A stretch of 35,607 bases of DNA from Pelethousia sp002409725. Its GTDB lineage: Bacteria > Bacillota > Clostridia > Christensenellales > CAG-138. Positions 20,552 through 29,100 of this stretch are shown here, piece by piece. The translations under genes and the position numbers were made by a program. The stretch lies in NCBI GenBank assembly GCA_937915455.1, contig CALDNN010000193.1:1-35607 (forward strand), in the 5' to 3' direction. The notes beneath the pieces were generated by a model. It had not been told where the DNA came from, ran no database searches, and saw only the letters and a list, made by a program, of their open reading frames with translations. Within the stretch, counting starts at the first letter, position 1, and each line of letters begins with the position of its first letter.

Positions 20552-21442
20552 ATGGAATTTGCACAGAACCAGGAAGCTTTGGAGCAAGACGGTTTCGAGG
20601 GCCTTTTTGATGATGATGGCGATCTTTTTACCGGTGAAACGCCCCCGGCAGAGCCGACGCCCCCGGCAACGGGAGCGGAGGGAAAGCCCGCGAACCAAGC
20701 GGCAGAACCTCCAAAAGCCCCGGAGGCGGGGCAACAGCCTGCCCAGCCCCCTGCTGATGATGGATGGCGGCTACCAATCCGCCACAACCACCAGGACATC
20801 GAGCTGACCAGGGATGAGGCCATTGAGTACGCCCAAAAGGGCCGTAACTATGACGATGTGGCCCGGGAGCGGGACACCCTGCGCACCCAGGTGACCCAGG
20901 TCCAGCCCTGGCTTGCCGAATTGCAGGAATGGGCGGCCCAAAGCAACATGACCGTGGAGGACTACATGGCCTTTGCGCGTCAGCAGCGGCGGCAGGCCTC
21001 CATCGATCACGAACTCCGTCAGGTTATGGAGCGCTACCCGGACACCCCGGAAGATCTGGCGCGGGAGATCGCCCAGAATCGCATCGGTGAACGGGACCGG
21101 GCAGCCCAACAGCAAGCCCAGCAGGCGGCCATGGCCCAGCAACAGCAGGCGCAACAGGCGGAGGTAGAGCCCTGGCGGGCGTTCGTGGATGCCTATCCCA
21201 ACATCAAAGATGTGGCGGAGCTCCCCCCCGGTGTCATGGCAGATATCCAGGGCGGCATGCGACCCCTTGACGCAATGCGCAAGCACGAGCTGGCAGAAGC
21301 CCAGGCCCGCATCGCGGCACTCGAAAAGGAAAACCAGGCTTATCAAACCAACCAAAAAAACCAAAGCAAGGCCACGCCCGGCGCTCAGAGCGTCGATGGC
21401 GGGGGCGAAAAGGATCCTTTTGAGGAGGGCCTTTTCGGTTAA
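20552..21442 (+). CDS. capsid scaffolding protein
   Basis: 296 residues, acidic N-terminus with long Pro/Ala stretch (TPPAEPTPPATGAEGKP), then charged helical segments and Gln-rich stretches (QQQAQQAAMAQQQQAQQ). Ends in a Lys/Gly-rich tail. Composition and placement between portal and capsid gene fit an internal scaffold. AAAGGA precedes ATG. No protease domain seen. Confidence 0.85.
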   Translation: MEFAQNQEALEQDGFEGLFDDDGDLFTGETPPAEPTPPATGAEGKPANQAAEPPKAPEAGQQPAQPPADDGWRLPIRHNHQDIELTRDEAIEYAQKGRNYDDVARERDTLRTQVTQVQPWLAELQEWAAQSNMTVEDYMAFARQQRRQASIDHELRQVMERYPDTPEDLAREIAQNRIGERDRAAQQQAQQAAMAQQQQAQQAEVEPWRAFVDAYPNIKDVAELPPGVMADIQGGMRPLDAMRKHELAEAQARIAALEKENQAYQTNQKNQSKATPGAQSVDGGGEKDPFEEGLFG

Positions 21443-21466
21443 TTTCAGAAAGGATGAAAGAATCAT

Positions 21467-22552
21467 ATGATCAACCTCATGGAAAAACATTCGGCAAAAC
21501 TGCCGAAAATATGGGGCTTTAACTCCTTCATCGAAGGAGCCACGAACGAGGGATATAGCTGGGATGGTGTGAAAGGCATCATCATCACGGATATCATCTC
21601 TCAGCCCTTAAACGACTACCAGCGCAGCGGTACCAGCCGCTACGGCGCACCCAAGGATGTGCAGGATTGGAGGCAATCCTTGCAGCTCCGCTACGACAAG
21701 AGCTATTCCATGGTCATCGACCGCGGCGATAACTCCGAGCAGCACATGCTCAAATCCAGCGGCAAGGTCACTAAAAAGCAGACCAAAGAGCAGGTAAATC
21801 CCCTCCGTGACAAAAACGCTTTTACCGAGTGGGCGAAGCATGCCGGTCACGTGATCGAGCTGTCGGCGGCCATGAGCAAGGCCAACATCGTGGAAAACCT
21901 CTTGGAGGCCGAGGTGTACATGAACAACAAGGCAGTTCCCATGGATGGGCGCCGGTTGTACATCAAAAACACTTATCACAAGATGCTCCGCTTGAGCGCC
22001 GAGTTTAACAACTGCGACAACCTCAAAGATCGCCTGATCTTCAAGAACAAACTCGGCGATCTCTCCACCTTTACCGTCATTGGCGTACCGGACAGCTGGC
22101 TGCCCGCGAATGTAGAGTACCTAGCCGTTTACAAAGAGAGCGTGTTCGCTCCCCGTAAAATCCAGGAGTTGCACCTGCACAAGGATCCTCCTGGCATTAG
22201 CGGTCACCTGTTAGAGGCGCGCTACATCTTCGATGCCTTTGTATTCGGCGCCCTGGCGGATGGCTGCGTGGTTGGCGTTACGACCGGCTCCAAGGCGGCC
22301 ACCCCTACCGGCACGGGCGGCACCTCTGCGGGCGTGACCCTGGCCAGCACCACTAGCGGAGCGACCATCCGCTACACCGTGGATGGCAGCGATCCCCGCT
22401 ATAGCGATAGCGCCATCGTTTACAGCGGCGCCATCACCAAGGGCGAAGCCGACGCAAATCTCAAAGTGGGCGATATCATCATCGCCTACGCCGAAAAGAC
22501 CGCGGACGGCAAATTCGGCAGCGACGTCCTGACCTACAAGGTCGCGGCGTAA
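21467..22552 (+). CDS. major capsid protein with added Ig-like domain
   Basis: 361 residues. The first ~270 residues show the HK97-like pattern of podovirus capsids: FNSFIEGATNEGY at the start and MVIDRGDNSEQHM; the middle carries VENLLEAEVYMNNKAVPMDG, then GRRLYIKNTYH. The last ~85 residues form a distinct β-domain (SGATIRYTVDGSDPRYS...YAEKTADGKFGS) like chitobiase/β-hexosaminidase C-terminal Ig folds. It likely decorates the capsid surface. A strong hairpin (22570-22595) follows the gene. Confidence 0.92.
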   Translation: MINLMEKHSAKLPKIWGFNSFIEGATNEGYSWDGVKGIIITDIISQPLNDYQRSGTSRYGAPKDVQDWRQSLQLRYDKSYSMVIDRGDNSEQHMLKSSGKVTKKQTKEQVNPLRDKNAFTEWAKHAGHVIELSAAMSKANIVENLLEAEVYMNNKAVPMDGRRLYIKNTYHKMLRLSAEFNNCDNLKDRLIFKNKLGDLSTFTVIGVPDSWLPANVEYLAVYKESVFAPRKIQELHLHKDPPGISGHLLEARYIFDAFVFGALADGCVVGVTTGSKAATPTGTGGTSAGVTLASTTSGATIRYTVDGSDPRYSDSAIVYSGAITKGEADANLKVGDIIIAYAEKTADGKFGSDVLTYKVAA

Positions 22553-22569
22553 ACGCTAAAGCATAAACA

Positions 22570-22595
22570 GGGGGGCCTCGGGCCCCCCATCTTTT
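22570..22595 (+). terminator. terminator after the capsid gene
   Basis: GGGGGGCC-TCG-GGCCCCCC (22570-22588) followed by ATCTTTT. It may act as a partial terminator that raises capsid-gene message relative to downstream tail genes. Confidence 0.75.
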
Positions 22596-22606
22596 AGGAG
22601 GGGAGC

Positions 22607-22996
22607 ATGAAGGGACAGGATATTTACATCATGGCCAGCGCCTTTTTATATGAGCAGGATGGCGAGGACACGGAAAGCAAGCACTTTGCCCTACCGTTTT
22701 TAAACATCCTGCTCCAGGAGGCCCTGCCCACCGAAAACAGCATCCGTAAGTTCAAGGGGCTGGCACCGCTTACAGAGGCACCATTCATCAAGAACTTGGA
22801 TGAAGAGATACCATATGACAATGAGATCATGCGGGTGGCCCTACCGTATGGCCTGGCTGCCCAGTATTATCAAGAGGCCCCGGATAACTTCCAGGCGGAA
22901 AATTACCGCTCGAAATACCTGGCGGCCCTCCAGGATGCGGCCAAGTTCAACTTCGCCCAAAGTGATTACAGGCCATTCGGGGAGGGTGATTTCTGA
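22607..22996 (+). CDS. head-tail adaptor-like protein
   Basis: 129 residues, immediately after the capsid gene. Helical; the run MRVALPYGLAAQYYQEAPDNF then YRSKYLAALQDA (about 77-110) is one I recall from head-completion/adaptor proteins of short-tailed Bacillota phages. AGGAGGGG precedes ATG. Position and size fit the ring that seals the portal. The stop overlaps the next ATG (TGATG). Confidence 0.75.
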   Translation: MKGQDIYIMASAFLYEQDGEDTESKHFALPFLNILLQEALPTENSIRKFKGLAPLTEAPFIKNLDEEIPYDNEIMRVALPYGLAAQYYQEAPDNFQAENYRSKYLAALQDAAKFNFAQSDYRPFGEGDF

Positions 22997-25236
22997 TGCC
23001 ACAGGCGGTGACCCCTAAGAACATTGCAGAGGTAAAGCTCTATACCAAGAAATACGCCCAATTCAAGGGCGTGGATTTCTCCACGGAATCCACCCAGGTA
23101 TCGGAGCTTCGCAGCCCCTACGCGCAAAACCTCATCAGCGATATGGCGGGCTTCCCGGAAAAGCGCCTGGGCTGGCGCTCTTTATTCCAGGTGGATGCGC
23201 CCATCAACGGCCTATTCCATTGTGTGTTCAAAAGCGGTCGGGGCGTGCGCTTCGTTCATGGTGGCACAAAACTTTATATCTGGGATGATGTTGGCGCGAC
23301 CGAGATCTTTGCCGGCCTGCAAAACGAGCGCACCAACGCATTTGCACATTCCGGGCGGCTTTTCGTCATGGACGGGGCAAAATACCGCGCCGTCACGGAG
23401 ACGGAATCCGGGGGCGAAGGCGAAAAGGTCTATACCTACACCGTGGCTGAGGTGGCGGCGGGGGAATGCTTCCTGCCTACCACCGTTATCGGCGCGGCTG
23501 CGGCCGGCGGCGGTACTGTGTTCGAATCGGTGAACCTGCTGAACCCCCAACGCAAAAACAGCATGATCGGGGACGCTTTAAGTCACCTTTTTCACCTCGA
23601 TAGCGAGGAGCTAAATAGCGTGGATAAGGTGGAGGTGGAAAAGGAGGCTTACACCCTTTCGGAGCAAACCTGGGCGCGAAGCGAGAAGGATGAGGGAACC
23701 GCGGTATCGTTCATCGTCCCGGCAGCGCTCACTGGCGAAAAGATCCAGCTCAAGGTTTCGGGCCGTACCTACACGGCTGTGGATAAGGATGGCAAGAATA
23801 TAGCCCCCACCACTTTGGCGGCGGATGCCCGGGCGGCATACCTGCTCACAAAAGATATGGATACGGATGGTAAGTTTTACCTTGCCAAGCCCTTTGAGTA
23901 TGTGGCGGCCAAAGAGGCCACCGAGGGCCAGGCGGCTACCCCAGCCAACGCGCCTACAGTGGCGGCAGCGGTGGAGGATAACATCTACGTACTCACGAAT
24001 AAAACCTACCTTCTGGATCTCGAAAAAGGCACGGTTGAGTTTGCCATCCCGCCCCCCGAATATGAGGGTGGCGGCGGCATTGATAATGTGATCATCACCT
24101 TCACCAGAGTGGTGGAGGGATATGCGGATCGCATCAACAAGTGCCGGCTCTTTGCCTTTTACGGCTATTCCAACGATAACCGGGTATTTTTGGCCGGAAA
24201 CCCCGATCACCCGAATCATGACTGGATGAGCGGCACGGACGATCCCACCTACTTCCCAGATGATGGCTACACCAAAGTGGGCGCGGATACCTCGGCCATT
24301 ATGGGCTATCTCAAGCAGTACGACAACTTGATCATCGTAAAATCCAGCAACGAGCAGGATGCGGAGGTATTCCTGCGCACGGCGCAGATGAGCACCGATG
24401 GTAAAAAAACGGTTTTCCCGCTCAAACAGGGTATCAAAGGCGTGGGCGCGGCCAGCCGCTTCGCGTTCGCCACCCTGCGGGACGATCCGCTATTCCTCGC
24501 CCGCGAGGGCGTATACGCCATCACGGGCACCAACGTTACCCAGGAGAGGAGCATACAAAGCCGCTCCTTTTATGTTGATAAGCGCCTGACCGAGGAGCCG
24601 AACCTGGAAAACGCCGTGGCAGCCGTATGGAATGGCTATTACATCGTTTGCGTGAACGGGCATTGCTATGTGGCGGATAGCCGCCAAAGAAGCGGCAACA
24701 GCCTCACCGAGCAATATAGCTACGAGTGGTACTACTGGGTTAACGTACCCGCTAGGATCCTTCTGGAGTTGGAAGGGGAGCTTTTCTTCGGCACCGCAGA
24801 GGGCAAGGTGTGCAAATTCAACACTGATATCCCGACCATGCGCAAGTATAACGATGATGGCGCGGCCATCGAGGCCAGATGGAGCACCAAGATGGATAGT
24901 TTCGATACCATCATGCGGCGCAAAACCCTGGTCAAAAAGGGGGCGGGGGTGATGATCCGGCCCTATACCCGCTCTAGCGTGGATGTACTGGTGGCCACGG
25001 AACAAACACACGAGCGCCTAATCAAACGCGATGCGATGGATATTTTCACTTTCGAAGATATCGATTTTTCGCGCATCGACTTCAACACCATGGAAACGCC
25101 CCAGGTCAAGCCATTCAATACAAAGATAAAAAAGTTCGTTTTGCTACAGCTCATTTTCGAAAACAAGGTGGTCAACGAGGGTTTCGGCGTGTACGGCGCG
25201 CAAGTGCAGTATACGGTGGGCGGCTATGTGAAATGA
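22996..25236 (+). CDS. podovirus tail nozzle / stabilization-like protein
   Basis: 746 residues, overlapping the adaptor stop by one base. Begins with FKGVDFSTESTQVSELRSPYAQNL, a start pattern typical of tail-hub/nozzle proteins that dock on the head-tail connector. β-rich blade-like repeats follow (GLFHCVFKSGRGVRFVHGG, TKLYIWDD; DRINKCRLFAFYGYSNDN). No coiled tape-measure region. A partial Ala-rich insert (KEATEGQAATPANAPTVAAA) lies near residue 315. Function by size and place; the P22 gp10-like family is the closest named model. Confidence 0.82.
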   Translation: MPQAVTPKNIAEVKLYTKKYAQFKGVDFSTESTQVSELRSPYAQNLISDMAGFPEKRLGWRSLFQVDAPINGLFHCVFKSGRGVRFVHGGTKLYIWDDVGATEIFAGLQNERTNAFAHSGRLFVMDGAKYRAVTETESGGEGEKVYTYTVAEVAAGECFLPTTVIGAAAAGGGTVFESVNLLNPQRKNSMIGDALSHLFHLDSEELNSVDKVEVEKEAYTLSEQTWARSEKDEGTAVSFIVPAALTGEKIQLKVSGRTYTAVDKDGKNIAPTTLAADARAAYLLTKDMDTDGKFYLAKPFEYVAAKEATEGQAATPANAPTVAAAVEDNIYVLTNKTYLLDLEKGTVEFAIPPPEYEGGGGIDNVIITFTRVVEGYADRINKCRLFAFYGYSNDNRVFLAGNPDHPNHDWMSGTDDPTYFPDDGYTKVGADTSAIMGYLKQYDNLIIVKSSNEQDAEVFLRTAQMSTDGKKTVFPLKQGIKGVGAASRFAFATLRDDPLFLAREGVYAITGTNVTQERSIQSRSFYVDKRLTEEPNLENAVAAVWNGYYIVCVNGHCYVADSRQRSGNSLTEQYSYEWYYWVNVPARILLELEGELFFGTAEGKVCKFNTDIPTMRKYNDDGAAIEARWSTKMDSFDTIMRRKTLVKKGAGVMIRPYTRSSVDVLVATEQTHERLIKRDAMDIFTFEDIDFSRIDFNTMETPQVKPFNTKIKKFVLLQLIFENKVVNEGFGVYGAQVQYTVGGYVK

Positions 25237-25251
25237 GCGGAAAGGAGAAAA

Positions 25252-26181
25252 ATGGCAAGTTATGTATTAGGCGGCTATACCACCCCGGAGGGAGTTAGCA
25301 GCAGGAACCAGGTTAAGGCCATACAGTCTCAGCTGGGCGTGAAGTCGGATGGCATTTGGGGCCCTAAGACCCAGGCGGCCTATGATGCATACACCTCCCG
25401 GCAATCGGCGCAAAGTGAGATGCTCAACATGCTGCGCGGCGCGGCGGGGGGCGGCTTTAGTACCTCCGGCTACACTTCGGCCATCAATGATTACAACCGG
25501 GCGTCGGAAGCGGCATTTGGAGGCATCAAGGCGGATAACCTGGCCCAGGCCCAAAAGCTGAAGGATCAATATAACTCCATTCGCTCCCAGGCCTACGTAA
25601 ACAGGCGGCTGGGGGCTATTGGCAACAACGAGCTGCTGGCGGCCATGGGCCTGGCGGGGAATATGTATAGCGACCCCGGTAGCGGCGCCACGGAGAGTAG
25701 CCGCATTTCCCAGAATATCGGCATGCGTAACGATGTAAACGCCGTTTCCATTGCAGAGCAGAACGAACGGGACACCCTGGCCCAGCAGCTGCTACAGGCC
25801 AAGTATGATTCGGAGATGCAGGCGGCCAACATGGCGGCCCAGGTCAACATGCAAATGGCCAACGCTCAGGCGAGTGCTTCCTCGCAGTATTTCCAGAACC
25901 TACTGGCCCTGGCGCAGTTCGAGCAAGGCCTGAATCAGAACGCGCTGAACCCGAATCTATATTACAGCGGCGGCCGCAGCTCGGGCAGCGGAGGATTCGG
26001 CAACGCACTTCTGGATGCGATAGGAAACACACCTCCGCCAGTTAACTACACCGACCGCTATGTGCCGAGCTATGCGTATAAAGCACCGTCGAACAAGACG
26101 CCGACGGCGAAATCAGGGAATACGCCACCGCCGGTTAATCACAATGCTCGATACGTCCCCAGCTATTCGTATAGAAAGTAG
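25252..26181 (+). CDS. virion protein with peptidoglycan-binding-like start
   Basis: 309 residues. The N-terminus KAIQSQLGVKSDGIWGPKT (about 23-41) resembles the PG_binding_1 repeat. The middle is Ala/Gln-rich and helical. Near the C-terminus a 20-residue unit occurs twice: GNTPPPVNYTDRYVPSYAYK (from 26023) and GNTPPPVNHNARYVPSYSYR (from 26116). Position before the giant ejection protein suggests an internal virion or DNA-ejection protein that touches the cell wall. AAAGGAG precedes ATG. Confidence 0.75.
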   Translation: MASYVLGGYTTPEGVSSRNQVKAIQSQLGVKSDGIWGPKTQAAYDAYTSRQSAQSEMLNMLRGAAGGGFSTSGYTSAINDYNRASEAAFGGIKADNLAQAQKLKDQYNSIRSQAYVNRRLGAIGNNELLAAMGLAGNMYSDPGSGATESSRISQNIGMRNDVNAVSIAEQNERDTLAQQLLQAKYDSEMQAANMAAQVNMQMANAQASASSQYFQNLLALAQFEQGLNQNALNPNLYYSGGRSSGSGGFGNALLDAIGNTPPPVNYTDRYVPSYAYKAPSNKTPTAKSGNTPPPVNHNARYVPSYSYRK

Positions 26182-26189
26182 GGTGTAAA

Positions 26190-29100
26190 GTGAGTACGCT
26201 TCAAAAATTCAAAACGCTCAATGATCTCGAACGGCAGTATAAGCGCACCGGAAAGATTGATCAGTCTGCGGTGCGCAATGCTGGAATTACGGAGTTGGAT
26301 TATCGGCAATATGAAGCCGCGCAAAAAGAATACAACAAAGCGGGCAAGGTGGACTTCACGAAGTATACCGGCGATTCGGCGCGCGGCATATATGGCGGCG
26401 TAGACACCAGCCAATTCAACACAGCGGCATTAGGCTCAATGCGCACGGCATGGAAGGACGCTTATACATCCTCCACTGGCAAAGAGTTTGCCTATGACAT
26501 GAGCGATCCGGAGGATGTGCAAAACATGCTAGCGGGAAAAATGTCGAAGGCTCTTGCGGCCTCTTATGGTGTTGATGAAATATCTCAATGGCTATACAGC
26601 CAAGGCCTGCCAAACAGCAAGTATTTCAGCTCCATGTATAATGACGCGCTTGCGAATATCCCATCTCCCGCGACCGCCCCTGCTCCGAAAGGCGGCGGGG
26701 GTCGGTCTTTTGCAGAAGCCATGCCAACGGGCGAGGAGGTCAAGGCCCGGGCGGCCACAGGCCCCAACACCTGGGAGTATCCGGCCTCGTCAGAAGGGAA
26801 GCGGAGCCCTTATGGCGCTGATATGACAGCTGAGGAAATGGCGCGCTATGCGGCCATCGGCGCTGGGGCGGAGAATCCATCCTGGGGTGAGTCTGAGGAG
26901 GGCAGAATCAAATTCTTTGGGCTTTGGCAACCGGGCGCAAAGAAAATAAACAATAAAGTTTCTTTCCAACTCGACAACGAGATAAACGATGCGATGAACC
27001 CGTATAAGTACCTCACGGACGCCGAGGTAACCATGTACAATGCCCTCTTAGGGCGGGATATGGAGCGGGGGACCAGCGAAGCAGATGCATATCTCGAAGC
27101 CATGAACTCAACGCTGTGGGCCAGGCAGACGCAAGCCAGAAAAACGGAGATAGCACAGGATGCGCAGGAACACCCCGTGCTTTCCAGCATCGCCTCCGTT
27201 GGAGCGGCACCCCTTAAAGGCGCTGGCTACCTTTACGGCTTAGGAGCGGCGGCGCTGGGCCAAGAAGTAGACCCCAACGATCCTCGCTTCCTCCCTAGCC
27301 GTGCTCAGGAGGCTATCCGTGGAACCGTGGCCGAGGAGGTCGAAGAGGGTATTGATTCCGAGGGGTTGGGAAAGGCGGCATCTTTCCTTTACGGCACTGG
27401 CATGTCCATAGCTGACTTCCTGGGCACCGCCGCCTTGACGGGCGGAGGCGGGGCTGCTCTGGCCCTTATGGGCACAGGCGCGGCAAGCGATGCAACGCTA
27501 AGCGCCTTTGACCGGGGCGCAACCCAGGAGCAGGCGCTTCTAGCTGGCTTTCTGGCTGGTGCGGCGGAAATCGTATTTGAAAAAGTCAGCTTAGATCGTT
27601 TCTTTAAGATCACAAGCCCGGCAATAAGGAATGCGTTCGTGAAGAACGTGCTTGAGCAGAGCTTTACCGAATTAAAAGAAGAGGCGGCAACGGAGCTTAC
27701 AAATATCATTACCGATAACCTGGTCATGGGTGATCTTTCCGAGTACAATTTGGCCATTCAGGGGTACATGGCCCAGGGCCTCACCGAGGAAGAGGCCAAG
27801 GAGAAAGCCACCAAAGACGCAGCTGCCCAAGTCGGCCTAGCGGCTTTGGGCGGCGCTCTCTCGGGCGGCGTTACGGGTTCCGTGGGCGGCGCTATCGGCA
27901 GCGTACAGAATGCGCTGGCCAACCGCGTGGATACCACCCAAGCGGCCGATCAGGCCGCGCAGGCGGCGCCCAGCCCTGTTGCGGAGGAGGCCCCCATCGA
28001 AGCAGCCCCGAACCAGGCGGCTACGTTTCAGCAAGTGGTAAGCCCGGAGGCGATAGCGGCCAATGAGGTTTTACACGAACAAAGTCCCTTAGCAACGTTC
28101 AGAACCGGGTCGGCCAATAATGGACAGTTGCCCGGCGATGCTAAGGGACCTCTTATTCTTAGTTTACTCAGAGAAAGCATAGATGTCAACACCCCAAAAG
28201 CCGCAGACAAGCAGGATTATTCAGACATTATGCACACCGACGGCGACCCGATTCTGATGCCGGGCGTAATTCCTACGCAAAACGAGGGCGCCGCGCCGTT
28301 CAAGACCGGGACTACCGAAAACGGTAGCGTCCCCGGCGGCGTTGCACCCTCTATCGGCACTATAGCGGGCGTGGACACGAATGTCAATGGGACGCAGCCT
28401 TTTGTTCCTCCGATTGCAGGCCCAAACACAAACGTGAACCAGCAGGAAGTATTCCTGCCTCCTGGCGCTATTCCCGAACAGGTGGATAAGCTTAGTACCA
28501 AAGCGGCGGCTTATAAGCGCAGCCACGAAACCGACTTCTTGAAAAAGATGGCCGGCATCATGCAAATTCCCGAGAGCGAGCTGACCGAACACCGGCCCAT
28601 GCTTTCCTCTATCGGGATGCGTGCCATCCAAACCGGCGAAATGAGCGCGGCGGATAAGCAGGCCCTTTTTAACCAGATGTATCAGGGCGGCACGGAACCG
28701 GGTACGCCTGAGCGCGCAGATGCTTACCTCCAGTTCGAAAACGCTATTTTCGACTTGCGCAAGCAGCTCAACCTGGCCCAGCGGCACGAAGCCAGCAGGC
28801 TGGCCGAACTGAACCGCAGGGCGGAACTGAAACGCCAGGCAGCGGAAACCCCGGCCGTGGTTAAGGCTTACACCCGGCAGGCGGGCTTGCGCAAAGCCAT
28901 GGAAAAGGCCAGCGGCATGCTCACCGAGGGGGATAAATCCTTTGCGGCGGCCATGATTAACGGTCCGGCCGATCTTAGCCAGGTGCAGGACAAGAACCTG
29001 CGGGCACAGATCGAAACCTACGCCACCGCGAGAAAAGCCCATGATGAAAACCGCACGGTAATTGATGAAGCCAAAAAGCGGCACCAGGCACAGCTTTTTA

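Noticed and set aside
20771..21490. Antisense open frame of 239 codons across the scaffold gene
   Set aside because: Mirror of a repetitive Gln/Ala-rich gene; leucine-rich nonsense with no start signals.
28221..29084. Long antisense open frame (287 codons) under the giant virion gene
   Set aside because: No ribosome site, no recognisable motif, and the sense frame is the well-supported gene; long antisense frames are common in G+C-rich coding DNA.
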